From NCBI GenBank assembly GCA_023414355.1, contig JAEZOB010000042.1:248001-312000 (forward strand): a DNA stretch of 64,000 nucleotides. The letters run 5' to 3'. The DNA comes from Bacillota bacterium (GTDB lineage: Bacteria > Bacillota > Clostridia > Lachnospirales > Lachnospiraceae). Position numbers and translations under genes: made by a program. Each line of letters begins with the position of its first letter. The stretch's first letter is position 1. The notes under the pieces are model-generated. The model saw nothing but the letters and a program-made list of their open reading frames with translations. It was not told the DNA's origin and made no database searches. Below are positions 9,208 through 18,536 of this stretch, one piece after another.

Positions 9208-9972
9208 TTATTCCGTTCTACTTGTATAGAATAATATCGCATCGCGAAGAAATATCACCATCCCCGGCTGTTTTCTGTCATAATAAGCCGTAAAGCGCTC
9301 ATCAGCTACATACATTTGAGCCAGTCCGGCATGCGCTTCTTTATTATAGTATCCCCAGGTAAAGGAAAGCCATTGTCTATGAAGATCAGCTGCCTTCTGT
9401 GCGAGCTCTCCTTTCGGATTTCCTGTAGCAAAGGCCTGTTCCAGTGTATCAAGTACCTCTTGTTCCAGTTTTTCAAAGGCTTCATATTGCTCCTTTGTCA
9501 TATTCAGAAATCTCTCATTGGAAGCCTTAACAGTAGCTTCTCCGTATTTTTTCCGAATTTCCTCACCATACTTCATTTCATTTTCATCCACCAGTTTCTT
9601 CTTCAACCCGATAAATTTCTCATCATCCTTCATTGTTATCCTTCCTTCCCGACATTCAATCGTCTTTTGAACATTTGTAATCAGCAGGTCGATCTGCTGT
9701 CTCTGGGCAAGGAGGGATACCAGATGCTCTTTCAGTGCTCCTACCTCATCATAGCTGTCAGAAGTAATAATACTCAGTATAGTTTCCAGGCTGACACCCA
9801 TCTGACGATATAGCATAATCTGCTGCAATCTTTCCACTTGTTCCCGACCGTAGATGCGGTAACCTGATGAATTCATTCTGGCAGGTTTTAATAACCCTAT
9901 CTCATCATAATATCGTAACGTCCTTGAACTAATCCCGGCTAATCTGCCTAATTTCTGCACTGTATATTCCAT
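9208..9972 (-). CDS. MerR-family regulator with TipAS-like effector domain
   Basis: A 254-residue regulator. The N-terminal MerR helix-turn-helix (residues 1-70, KLGRLAGISSRTLRYYDEIG) is followed by a coiled dimerisation helix and a C-terminal domain resembling TipAS. In TipAL and Mta relatives that domain senses drug-like ligands. AAGGAGG precedes the ATG. Upstream is a promoter with a 19-base spacer, the hallmark of MerR-type activation, so the gene probably controls its own transcription. No target gene other than itself is adjacent. Confidence 0.88.
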   Translation of the reverse strand: MEYTVQKLGRLAGISSRTLRYYDEIGLLKPARMNSSGYRIYGREQVERLQQIMLYRQMGVSLETILSIITSDSYDEVGALKEHLVSLLAQRQQIDLLITNVQKTIECREGRITMKDDEKFIGLKKKLVDENEMKYGEEIRKKYGEATVKASNERFLNMTKEQYEAFEKLEQEVLDTLEQAFATGNPKGELAQKAADLHRQWLSFTWGYYNKEAHAGLAQMYVADERFTAYYDRKQPGMVIFLRDAILFYTSRTE

Positions 9973-9994
9973 ACTCTCGCCTCCTTACATACAG

Positions 9995-10025
9995 AGTCTA
10001 CACCTTTACGTAACGTTAATGTCAA
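9995..10025 (-). promoter_or_regulatory. MerR-type promoter with 19-bp spacer upstream of the MerR gene
   Basis: On the minus strand there is TTGACA (plus 10020-10025), a 19-base spacer and TAGACT (plus 9995-10000). The spacer contains the dyad-like AACGTTACGTAAAGGTG typical of MerR-family operators such as those of Mta and BmrR. The long spacer predicts activation by DNA distortion. Confidence 0.7.
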
Positions 10026-10065
10026 TAGAAATTTCAAAGCAACCAAGTAAAATACAAAGTTAAAG

Positions 10066-10205
10066 TCCATTTCAAAATAACAATTTCAAAATAACGAGTA
10101 AAGTGTATCGTTGAATCCAAAATAACGATTAACAATAATTCGAGTAATTCATAATAACGAGTTTAAAATAACGAATTCATAATGACGAAATCGTAAAAAC
10201 AAAGC
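10066..10205. repeat. Degenerate AT-rich array of about 14-bp units with ATAACG cores
   Basis: Imperfect units such as TTCAAAATAACGAG, TTTAAAATAACGAA and TTCATAATAACGAG recur across this stretch, some merged or eroded. The surrounding 10026-10310 holds no gene and no clear hairpin terminator although it follows a long operon. It is simple AT-rich sequence after 10205. Confidence 0.55.
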
Positions 10206-10310
10206 AAAGTATAAATAAAAGTATAATAAAAGATAAATAAATCAATACAAAAGTAAAATCAAGCGAATTGGTCAAAGCTTCAAAGAAAAGATGAAATTAA
10301 TCTTATCTGC

Positions 10311-11729
10311 TTACACTTCCAGTATAAAGGAAGCCAGACTTGCACTTCCTTCACCCTGATAGGTAAAGTATAACGCCTGGATACCGTCGGGAATTCGAAT
10401 ATCTGCTGAGTACTCTGTCCATACATTGGTAAAATCAACCGGTATCCTGCCGAGAGCTTTACCGTTCCAGGTGGTCTTCACTTGAAACTCACCCTTACAA
10501 TATCCCCTAACCTTAATCTTTACCTTTTTGATACCATGGCAATCAAAATATTTAAAGCCTGCTGTAGCGGTAGCTCTCATATTGGCGATATATCCTATCT
10601 CTTCGTCTCCATCCCTGCCATCCTGTGTAATCTTAGGGAAACGGGCATCCATCCAGCCTCCGAGTTCACCGGTATACATTGCCTTATCCTCACTGAATAG
10701 ATTGCAGGCAAGGTAAGTACAATATTCACCCTGGCCTTGCAGAGGACCTCCATTCAGTCCACACGAGGTCATCTCAACCTGAGGGATCCTTCCGTCCTCC
10801 TCAATCTCAATCTGCTCAGCACAGCCCTGGCGGCAGAAATGTGTGCCATTTGTCTGTCTATGATAAAAAATATACCACTTTCCGTTCATCTCCACCATAC
10901 CACCGTGATTGTTACCACCATAACACATGGGTTGATCGGCTGGTTTGTAGGCATCAATATTTATATCATTGTTACTGATTACCACTCCACGATAGACAAA
11001 ATCCTTCGTTGGCTTTTTACTGGTAGCATAGCAAAGCTCATGCATCACGATAGAAGAATAGACAAAGTAATAGGTGTCACCAACCTTACGGATGGAAGGT
11101 GCTTCAAAGAATTCATGTCCTTCATAACCACTACCGGTGCTATAGGGCTCACTCGGTGCGATAAATACCGGCTCCTCAAGAATGGTTAACATATCTGCAG
11201 CGAGTACTGTAGCCATCGGCCCCTTTCTTGTCTTATCTCCTTTCGCACAGAAACCGGTATAAAGGTAGGTTACTTCACCTTCTGTCAATACACCGGGATC
11301 AAACTGGGGCTGATCTCCTGCTTTTTCACCCAGGCGTGTTCCGTCCTGATAATGCACATAACCGTAGAATTCGTATTTTCCTGCTGGTGTATCACAGACT
11401 GCTACCGATACGACAGATACTTTATCAAGAACATAATACAGATAGTACCTCCCGTCCGGTCCCCTCGTGACATCCGGGGCATAGAGACACATTGCTCCGG
11501 TAGGGTTCAGCGGATCATCGGTCTTTTGATAGATCACTCCCTCATACCGCCAATCTCCAAGATCCCCTAAGGGTGCCGACCAGCATACATAATCATTTAA
11601 ACAAAATGCATGGCCATTAAAACGATCATGGGAACCGTAGACATACACTCTGTCAATAAAAACATGCGGTTCACCATCCGGTATATATTCCCAGGATGGT
11701 AAATATGGATTAAAACCCTGTTTTTTCAC
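10311..11729 (-). CDS. GH43 glycosidase (beta-xylosidase or alpha-L-arabinofuranosidase) with C-terminal beta-sandwich
   Basis: A 472-residue cytosolic enzyme with no signal peptide. The five-bladed GH43 domain spans about residues 5-320. Likely catalytic residues are the base Asp18 (YIPDGEP), the pKa modulator Asp86 (YAPDVTRG) and the acid Glu209 (FFEAPSIRKVGD). Residues 340-472 look like a CBM6-type beta-sandwich. The GTG at 11729 is chosen because GGAGG lies 10 bases upstream; a GTG at 11738 overlaps the ribosome site. It is the last gene of the arabinoxylan operon, starting within 20 bases of the carboxylesterase stop. GH43 covers both xylosidases and arabinofuranosidases, and sequence alone does not decide. 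Confidence 0.85.
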   Translation of the reverse strand: MKKQGFNPYLPSWEYIPDGEPHVFIDRVYVYGSHDRFNGHAFCLNDYVCWSAPLGDLGDWRYEGVIYQKTDDPLNPTGAMCLYAPDVTRGPDGRYYLYYVLDKVSVVSVAVCDTPAGKYEFYGYVHYQDGTRLGEKAGDQPQFDPGVLTEGEVTYLYTGFCAKGDKTRKGPMATVLAADMLTILEEPVFIAPSEPYSTGSGYEGHEFFEAPSIRKVGDTYYFVYSSIVMHELCYATSKKPTKDFVYRGVVISNNDINIDAYKPADQPMCYGGNNHGGMVEMNGKWYIFYHRQTNGTHFCRQGCAEQIEIEEDGRIPQVEMTSCGLNGGPLQGQGEYCTYLACNLFSEDKAMYTGELGGWMDARFPKITQDGRDGDEEIGYIANMRATATAGFKYFDCHGIKKVKIKVRGYCKGEFQVKTTWNGKALGRIPVDFTNVWTEYSADIRIPDGIQALYFTYQGEGSASLASFILEV

Positions 11730-11746
11730 TCGTTTCACTCCTCCCC

Positions 11747-13279
11747 TTACAGCTTTGCTTCCGCAATCTCTTCCATCGATCTTTCAATTAGGAATTTCAT
11801 AAATTCTGCTTCTTCTTTTTTCTCCTCATATACTCCGTCTGTAGAGAACGTCATACCGTAAGGTGTTTCCTTCGTATAAGGATCCCAATATGGCATATCT
11901 GTCTCATCCGCATCCTTACCGTTCGGATCACCGTTTTTAATAAAATTACACCAATAATTACACATCAAGCGAGCAAGATCATAATGCTTCCCCTGAAAAG
12001 GTCTCCAGCATTTCGCCAGAGTTTCAAAGAAGAACCACAGATCGACTGAATGGAAGGTACCCGGATGATCCCATCCCGGAATCTCTGCATCAAAACGGTA
12101 ATAATAGCAATTATGCTCGTTCTTATGTTCCTGGTTCTTCAAAAACAGCGTTTTTACAGTACATTCGATTCCACTGACAGGTGCATAATGCTTGTCCTCT
12201 TTCTTCCATGCCTCTTCAAATTTCAAAAATTCCTCTGCATGATCACTGAATATCTTTTTCACCTTATTGCGATACTCCTCTTCGGATTCAGCATAGATTG
12301 AATTCGGGAATTCGTCCGTTGTATTTCCTGCCATAAGCGGTACCATTGCATGCTTATTCTCTGCATACAGCTTGATCGGATCTCCGACACAGAAGCAACC
12401 GTCAATTACTGTTGCCATTCTGTCGTTCGTTTCGGCGAATTTGGCATAACTGTCACGAAGATAAAAGGCATCCAGCTTTCTTGCCTCTGCAAGACTTTTC
12501 ACTCCGATAAAATCAAAAAATTTCTTACCGAGCTGCTCTGCTTCATCTAGCGCCCGCGCCCTGAAGATGAATTGCTCCCGATAAGGATTGCGGATCATTC
12601 CGCTTAGTACGATCGCCTTCTGGAATAAGCCGAAGTTCTTCTGACAGGTCATCTGAGACATAACACTTCCGCCCCCTGCAGATTGCCCCGCAATTGTGAT
12701 ATTCTGAGGATCACCTCCGAAAGCCTCAATATTTCTGATCACCCAGTTCAGACCGGCTTGCTGGTCTAAATTACCGAAATTTGCAGGAGCCTCCGGCTGC
12801 TGTGCACTGAGTTCCGGATGTGCCAGAAAGCCAAAGACATTAATTCTATAATTTACTGTAACAACGACAACTCCGCGTCTTGCAATTCTCTCTCCGTCAA
12901 ATTCCATCTCAGAAGGATATCCCCATTGTAGACCACCACCAAAATACCACACCAGAACCGGTTGTTTCTCCTCCGGTTTCTTTGCACCGGTCCAGATATT
13001 TAAATACAGGCAGTCTTCATTCATTGCTACCTCTGAATCCACATGCCATTCCCGGTCATAGATATTATCTCCAAGTCCAGGGGTATCCTGAACAGAGATC
13101 GGAGCAAATCGAAATGCATCTCTGGTTCCTTCCCAATTAGCACACGGCTGCGGAGCGCGCCATCTGTTTTCGCCAACGGGAGGTGCTGCGAAGGGAACTC
13201 CCTTAAAGGATGTAATTCTAGGGTCTGCTGCCTCAATTCCTCTGACCATTCCATTTTCAGTCATTGCTGTTCTGATCAT
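11747..13279 (-). CDS. Type-B carboxylesterase (PnbA/cholinesterase family)
   Basis: A 510-residue alpha/beta hydrolase with no signal peptide. The nucleophile is Ser200 in AGQSAGGGS, where most family members have GESAGG. The oxyanion-hole region is WYFGGGLQWG, and a probable catalytic His is in TFHSVDLWFFF. EDCLYLNIW is the other type-B signature. AAGGAGG lies before the ATG. It sits between an SGNH esterase and GH43 in the arabinoxylan operon, so it may remove acyl or feruloyl groups from imported oligosaccharides. That substrate is inferred from context only. Confidence 0.88.
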   Translation of the reverse strand: MIRTAMTENGMVRGIEAADPRITSFKGVPFAAPPVGENRWRAPQPCANWEGTRDAFRFAPISVQDTPGLGDNIYDREWHVDSEVAMNEDCLYLNIWTGAKKPEEKQPVLVWYFGGGLQWGYPSEMEFDGERIARRGVVVVTVNYRINVFGFLAHPELSAQQPEAPANFGNLDQQAGLNWVIRNIEAFGGDPQNITIAGQSAGGGSVMSQMTCQKNFGLFQKAIVLSGMIRNPYREQFIFRARALDEAEQLGKKFFDFIGVKSLAEARKLDAFYLRDSYAKFAETNDRMATVIDGCFCVGDPIKLYAENKHAMVPLMAGNTTDEFPNSIYAESEEEYRNKVKKIFSDHAEEFLKFEEAWKKEDKHYAPVSGIECTVKTLFLKNQEHKNEHNCYYYRFDAEIPGWDHPGTFHSVDLWFFFETLAKCWRPFQGKHYDLARLMCNYWCNFIKNGDPNGKDADETDMPYWDPYTKETPYGMTFSTDGVYEEKKEEAEFMKFLIERSMEEIAEAKL

Positions 13280-13312
13280 ATCTATTCCTCCTTACATTCA
13301 ATTATTTCATTC

Positions 13313-14398
13313 TTAAGGCATTAACAGGGTATCAATAATTTGTGCATGAACCCTCGCAAAATAGTCATTTGGATGATTAATATTGTTACCGGCAAGATCA
13401 ATATATCGTTTCCGTTGCATGATAATGCGCTGTATCTCCTGAATATCAGCAAGAACACAGCCCAAACCACACAGAGGCTTCAGAGCTTCTGAATATTGGT
13501 CCTGATATGCGCAGAAGTTCAAGGGCTCTGTATTCAAAAGGGTATTCGGCAGAGAGGTAGCCATGAGAATAAATTCTGTATCCGGTAACATTTCTTGAAT
13601 TTTATCCCTAAGCAGTGCGGTCTTTGTTCTGTATTCAGTACCAGGGCATCTGTCATTCATGCCAAAGCCCAGAATCACCAAATCGGGCTTTTCCGGTATT
13701 ACGAGTTCCTCAATATGCTTAAGCGCCCAATCACTGTCCTGTCCACTGGAGGAGGCATTCATAAGGGTAACCTCGGTATCATATCGAGCTGCCATACTGT
13801 CACGGATAAGTTCAGCCCATATGGGCTGCTTTGGTTGCAGCTGATAGATCCCGGTACAGTCAAAGCCATAGGATATGCTGTCTCCATATAATACAAGCTT
13901 TACCGGCTTCTTCTGCTGAAGCTTTTGATAAAGCTTAGGAAGCTGCTGAATGGACGGAACCGGATGGTATCCCTCCCAGGCTTCCTTTGTCGTATAGGTG
14001 ACTGCGATTTGCCAATCGTAGATAATCCATGGATGTCCAATAGCAAACAGCTTAATATATCTGCCATCATTGGTTGCGATCGGTGGCAACCCAAAATCCG
14101 GAGGAAGTTTTTTCCGTTCCTGTTCTGCTTCCTCACGGTTTGAGAAATAGATTCCTTCCCATCCGGTAGTTTGTATTTGGCTTCCTGACGGTATAACCAG
14201 CTTATCGTCCTCTACATACCAGTCTTTCCCTTCCTGATACTGAATTCTTCCGTCATAGCTCTCAACTTTTATGATATCCTCAGGATGATAAAGGAAGGGA
14301 GCAGAACAAATTCCATTTTCGGAAATCATGGTAAATGTCTCCCGAAATACCTGTTTTCCCATCCATACAGGATGGAGATATTCCTTCAATTCATACAT
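13313..14398 (-). CDS. SGNH/GDSL hydrolase, probable carbohydrate acetylesterase
   Basis: A 361-residue cytosolic protein. An N-terminal beta-rich region (about residues 1-160) precedes an SGNH hydrolase domain with block I LYGDSISYG (Ser nucleophile), block II Gly in SSSGQDS, block III GFGMND (Asn) and block V NHPNDYFARVH (Asp/His). This two-domain plan resembles acetylxylan esterases of families CE2/CE3 and relatives. It lies 22 bases after the GH120-like gene and 33 bases before the carboxylesterase, all in one operon. Deacetylation of xylo-oligosaccharides is the likely role, by context. Confidence 0.83.
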   Translation of the reverse strand: MYELKEYLHPVWMGKQVFRETFTMISENGICSAPFLYHPEDIIKVESYDGRIQYQEGKDWYVEDDKLVIPSGSQIQTTGWEGIYFSNREEAEQERKKLPPDFGLPPIATNDGRYIKLFAIGHPWIIYDWQIAVTYTTKEAWEGYHPVPSIQQLPKLYQKLQQKKPVKLVLYGDSISYGFDCTGIYQLQPKQPIWAELIRDSMAARYDTEVTLMNASSSGQDSDWALKHIEELVIPEKPDLVILGFGMNDRCPGTEYRTKTALLRDKIQEMLPDTEFILMATSLPNTLLNTEPLNFCAYQDQYSEALKPLCGLGCVLADIQEIQRIIMQRKRYIDLAGNNINHPNDYFARVHAQIIDTLLMP

Positions 14399-14420
14399 AG
14401 TATCAACTTCCTCTTTTCAT

Positions 14421-16382
14421 TTATGAATATCTTCTTGGATCAATCCGATAAACCTGGCCTGGTGTCAATGCCTTCATTGGTCCGGGAAGCCGCTGCTCTG
14501 TATCTGTGGCATCTCCATAAAAATCATTCGGTACCAGTGAAGCTTTGTTTACTTTCACGACCTCTGACGGATCATACACAAACTGATGTTTCTCCAACTG
14601 TCTCCAGAAATCATGCGGAGCTTCATCAGATTGATTCACTAGGAGTGTATAAGCATCGGTATCCACCTCCAGCTCGAACCACCCTTCCTGTCCTGCCAGA
14701 TCAAAGCCATAGAATTCCTTCCAGGCGGGCAGATCCAGACATGCCTCGGGAGCCGGATGCATCACTCTGAGATAACCTCCGGTCTGCTTGATATACAGAT
14801 TACCCTCCACTTCATTCTTCTCCGTCGGTAAAGTAATTGCTGCCTCACCGCATTGATAGAATATATTATTGAACAGATGCGCGTCTCTAGACGTACCTCC
14901 CCTGAGCATTCCATGCATTCGAAAAGCGACCGGTTTGGCATAATAGCCTGAGCCTCTGCAATTACCGATCAGGTTATTTGCGATATAGAGATGGTCTGTT
15001 CCTTCCCCATAGATCGCATAACCATTCACTACATCATGTTCCACCATTTTATACCAGCCTGTGGAACCCGGCTCCTTCGGAACCTTTACCGGATCAAACC
15101 GTCCCTCGATATTCCAGAAAATATTATTATCAATCAGGTTCACACCGTCTCTGGTGCATTCTATAAAGATTGCTTCACGCTGCTCTATTCCATCCAGGAA
15201 CAGATTCTGGGTGATCCTGTTATTCTCGTTTGCACAGTCAAGCCACAGATGATCCGCACGATAGGTCTTTCTGAAAATATTTCTTCGGATCAGACAGTCG
15301 ATGCTATTATGGGCCTTCAAAGCTCCTGCCTCCCAGGATAGCTCCATCTTCTGCCAGCCTGTTCCTTCTATCAGATTATCCTCAATCAGGTAATGCTCTG
15401 CAAAAAGTGCTGCGATACCGCAGACACCAACGTCCCTGATCTTACAGCCACGAATGATGCTAAAGCCGACCAATTGCTCCGGTTCTATTTCATGATGCCA
15501 GCACTCATTACCGATATCAATACCAACTGCATTCGACCAGTCTATTTCACAATTCTCAATAATCCAGTGATGACCGCGATAACAGGAAATAGCTCCGCGC
15601 TGTGGAACCGGTGCGCCGGTAGCTGCATGGGCACAGACCAGACCTTTCACCTTAATGTAGGATAAGAACGGTACCTCGGGAGCAAAGCATTGTTCTCTAC
15701 TGGTAAGCTCTATTCGGTGGTTTGCAGGATCATCATCGTTCTCCAGACGAAAATGTACTGTCTGTCCATTCGCTTCTACCCAGTAGGACCCTACCTTCAG
15801 AGATAGTTGGTTATATAGAGTAACCTGTTGCAGAGGCTTTCCATCGCAAAATACCATTCCTCTGCGGTTCAAATAGGTTGTCATATCCGTCTTCTCATAT
15901 TCAATAAACAATCTGTCATGCAGGATGTTCACAGCACAGAAGGGATTATAGCCTTGAAACTCCTCCGGTTTAAGCTTTGTCTGCCAGATTCTGATATTTT
16001 CGTCTTCTTTTTTCTTTGTAAAATCGGGAGAGATTCTCCAACCCGTACTTCTCTCAAATTGTGTAGCTACCACGGAAGCCTTGATGACAGCGTCTCCATC
16101 ACCGAAAGCTTCATAGGAGATCATCCGTCCGGGTCCTTCTCCTCCTCTTGCAGGGCGGACACATTCCCGGTATTCGCCTCCATGTATCCAGATTCTTGTG
16201 CCTGCTGTAGCAACTGCTGCTGCAGCATTGATCGTTTTAAAGGGATGCTTCTGACTTCCGTCATTCTCGTCCGATGCTGTTGGATGGTTACAGTCTACAT
16301 GATACTCACGTTCAAATTCTTGTTCTATTTCCCAAAAATCAAATTCTTTTCCGTTCGGAAGGCATGCTGTTCTATCCATCAT
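14421..16382 (-). CDS. Right-handed beta-helix glycosidase, GH120 beta-xylosidase-like
   Basis: A 653-residue protein with a right-handed parallel beta-helix. The N-terminus (YHVDCNHPTASDENDGSQ, then HPFKTINAAAAVA and IHGGEYRECVRPARGG) matches my recollection of GH120 enzymes such as Thermoanaerobacterium XylC. The presumed catalytic pair is Asp382 (HLWLDCAN) and Glu408 (IFIECT), spaced like the reported Asp/Glu pair of XylC. The ATG at 16382 has GGAG six bases upstream; in-frame starts at 16394 and 16457 lack good sites. No signal peptide is seen, so it acts on imported xylo-oligosaccharides. The family call rests on remembered motifs; a generic beta-helix polysaccharide enzyme is the alternative. 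Confidence 0.75.
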   Translation of the reverse strand: MMDRTACLPNGKEFDFWEIEQEFEREYHVDCNHPTASDENDGSQKHPFKTINAAAAVATAGTRIWIHGGEYRECVRPARGGEGPGRMISYEAFGDGDAVIKASVVATQFERSTGWRISPDFTKKKEDENIRIWQTKLKPEEFQGYNPFCAVNILHDRLFIEYEKTDMTTYLNRRGMVFCDGKPLQQVTLYNQLSLKVGSYWVEANGQTVHFRLENDDDPANHRIELTSREQCFAPEVPFLSYIKVKGLVCAHAATGAPVPQRGAISCYRGHHWIIENCEIDWSNAVGIDIGNECWHHEIEPEQLVGFSIIRGCKIRDVGVCGIAALFAEHYLIEDNLIEGTGWQKMELSWEAGALKAHNSIDCLIRRNIFRKTYRADHLWLDCANENNRITQNLFLDGIEQREAIFIECTRDGVNLIDNNIFWNIEGRFDPVKVPKEPGSTGWYKMVEHDVVNGYAIYGEGTDHLYIANNLIGNCRGSGYYAKPVAFRMHGMLRGGTSRDAHLFNNIFYQCGEAAITLPTEKNEVEGNLYIKQTGGYLRVMHPAPEACLDLPAWKEFYGFDLAGQEGWFELEVDTDAYTLLVNQSDEAPHDFWRQLEKHQFVYDPSEVVKVNKASLVPNDFYGDATDTEQRLPGPMKALTPGQVYRIDPRRYS

Positions 16383-16573
16383 ATTTATCTCCATTCCGCC
16401 GCCAAGCGGCAGCACAAACAAAACCTGAAAAAAGTTCAAAATGAAATTCCTTAACAAATTCTTGAATTCGTTTAATTTCTATTTCGGAGCACTTTCAAAT
16501 GCAAATATGGTTTCATTCGCAATGTGAAGATGCTTTTCAGGATCATTCTGGTACTTTCAGAATAATTTTCACT

Positions 16574-16631
16574 CTTCCTTAATTAAGGAAGAGGACTTGT
16601 CGGGAAGCTTTACGCTCCCAGACAAGCCCTC
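16574..16631 (-). terminator. Stem-loops after the solute-binding protein gene (partial terminator or mRNA stabiliser)
   Basis: GAGGACTTGTCGGGA (16591-16605) pairs with TCCCAGACAAGCCCTC (16616-16631). Directly beside it is the perfect palindrome CTTCCTTAATTAAGGAAG (16574-16591). No strong U-run follows on the minus strand, so read-through into the GH120-like gene is likely. Such hairpins after binding-protein genes often leave the upstream message more abundant. The rest of the 299-base gap (16383-16681) has a small hairpin near 16540 and no gene. Confidence 0.65.
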
Positions 16632-16681
16632 CCACTGCTTATTGTTAATCAGCAACTAATTCTTAATATTTAATTATAATC

Positions 16682-18472
16682 TTACTTACCTGCTGCTGCG
16701 TTCTTAGCATCTAACTCTACCTGATACTTATCTCTATCAAACTTAACAAGATCCTGGAAGCCTAAACCGTCCATCTGTTTGCTCATCTCATCCCACAGGG
16801 AGTCGAATTCAGCCTGATCCTTAGCAAAGATCATTCTCCAGGAGTAATCATTAAAGGTTTCACTACACTGGCCTCTGACTACTGCAATGTCGTTCGTATC
16901 GGGTGTAAGAGCTACACTAACATTCGGGCTAACTAAGAGAACGTTATTTTTCTTCATATATTCAGCTGGTTCAGCTGCACCGAATTTTGCCTGCCACTCT
17001 TTCTTCATATCAGTTAAAGTAGCTGCTTTATAGGTGCTCCAATACTGGTAATTATATGGTTCACCTGTATTCGGATTGGTGCTGATTGCATGAACGAACC
17101 ACTGATTAATTGCATTATTACCATCCTTGTAACCTGCTCCGCCCCACTCTGCAGGAACCGGCAGATTATCCATTAATGCGCTTTCATTCTGTACAGTGTA
17201 TTTACCATCTGATCCAACAGTATAGTTAAAGTCTCTTATACCATCATGCTGGTATTCCAGTGCTTCAGGGCTTGCATACCAATCAAGGAAATCAAGAATT
17301 CTCTGGTATTTTGCATCATCTACCTGAGATCCGATACCCCAAACACGTCCACTACCGAAGTAAGTATCAGAGTCTGCATAGTATGTTTGATCTTTAACAG
17401 GAACGAAGATAAATGCTGTTCCATCCTTTAATCTGTCTGTTGTATTCCAGAAACCAACCTGCCAGCTGTACCACATTAAGTATACCTGACCTGCTGATAA
17501 CTTAGCACTAACAGAGTTCCAGTCCTGTGTACCGGAATCGGGATCCAATAAACCTCTCTGAGAAGCTTTGTTTAAGAAATTAAGGATCTTATAGTAGGAA
17601 GCGTTCTTATCGGTAACTGTAGTAAAGGTTCCGTCGGGCTTTAAGATATTAGAGCCCTTAATCTTCTCACCATACCAGGTGGTAAGCTGAACAACGTTAG
17701 CAATACCCAGCATGCCGTCTCCACCGTCCCAATCGGGCCAGAGTGAGAAGGGATATGCAGGATCTCCATCCTTATTAGTAGGTTCAGCCTTCATCATTGC
17801 TTCCAGAGCATCCAGCAGACCGTCCAGATCCTTGATCTCAGGCTCGCCAATCTTCTTATATAAATCCCAACGAAGTAACGGGCTGGAGTAGATAACGTCC
17901 TCTGAATAAGAAGTCGGAGAGGTATTGGTCATCTGACAAGGAATACCATAGGTGATTCCTGCATCATTTCCGGGCAGACTCTTATTTAATACGTCGATCT
18001 GCTCCTTATACTGCATAAGATTTGGACAATTTGCGAGACCTGCACCGATATCCTTGATTAGGCCGTTTTTAACACAATCCTGGAAATCAGTATTCTCGAG
18101 AAGCACAATATCACCAAGATTACCTGAGCTTGCACGTGTCTGATAAATTGCTTCTCCGGCTACCTGAGGAGCTATGATATTGAGTTCGATGTTAAACTTT
18201 TCTTTTACCAACTGCGCGAACCAACCGATCTGCATACCCTGATAGTTGGCAGCCACATCATAGATATCAAAGGTCATAGGCTCTGAATAATCCTTAGCGG
18301 CACCTGCATCCTTGGTATCAGTTGTTGCTGCTGCTGTAGGCTCTGCAGTCTGGGTGTTGGTGGTATCTGTGTTTTTGTTTTCACCTGTGTCAGCCTTTTT
18401 TCCACATCCGGCCAATGCAGTTACTACCATAACAACAACCATTACTGTAGCCAATAATTTTTTAAGCTTCAT
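16682..18472 (-). CDS. Extracellular sugar-binding lipoprotein of a CUT1-type ABC importer
   Basis: A 596-residue lipoprotein. The signal peptide ends in the lipobox TALAGC with Cys23 as the lipidated residue, followed by an Asp/Thr-rich linker (about residues 25-60). The rest is a large periplasmic-binding-protein fold of the LplA/YtcQ kind, longer than MalE types as usual for this branch. Aromatic-rich stretches (WPDWDGGDG, MWYSWQVGFW) fit sugar stacking. It follows two permease genes with short gaps, so it delivers an oligosaccharide to them. Arabinoxylo-oligosaccharide as ligand is inferred from the enzymes around it. Confidence 0.9.
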   Translation of the reverse strand: MKLKKLLATVMVVVMVVTALAGCGKKADTGENKNTDTTNTQTAEPTAAATTDTKDAGAAKDYSEPMTFDIYDVAANYQGMQIGWFAQLVKEKFNIELNIIAPQVAGEAIYQTRASSGNLGDIVLLENTDFQDCVKNGLIKDIGAGLANCPNLMQYKEQIDVLNKSLPGNDAGITYGIPCQMTNTSPTSYSEDVIYSSPLLRWDLYKKIGEPEIKDLDGLLDALEAMMKAEPTNKDGDPAYPFSLWPDWDGGDGMLGIANVVQLTTWYGEKIKGSNILKPDGTFTTVTDKNASYYKILNFLNKASQRGLLDPDSGTQDWNSVSAKLSAGQVYLMWYSWQVGFWNTTDRLKDGTAFIFVPVKDQTYYADSDTYFGSGRVWGIGSQVDDAKYQRILDFLDWYASPEALEYQHDGIRDFNYTVGSDGKYTVQNESALMDNLPVPAEWGGAGYKDGNNAINQWFVHAISTNPNTGEPYNYQYWSTYKAATLTDMKKEWQAKFGAAEPAEYMKKNNVLLVSPNVSVALTPDTNDIAVVRGQCSETFNDYSWRMIFAKDQAEFDSLWDEMSKQMDGLGFQDLVKFDRDKYQVELDAKNAAAGK

Positions 18473-18536
18473 TTCTAATCCTCCCTTTCAATAATGAATG
18501 TTAAATATAATTAACAATGAATTTCTTCATTGCTCA

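Noticed and set aside
15828..16454. 208-codon plus-strand open frame opposite the GH120-like gene
   Set aside because: It is a shadow frame with Cys- and Ser-rich composition typical of antisense translation.
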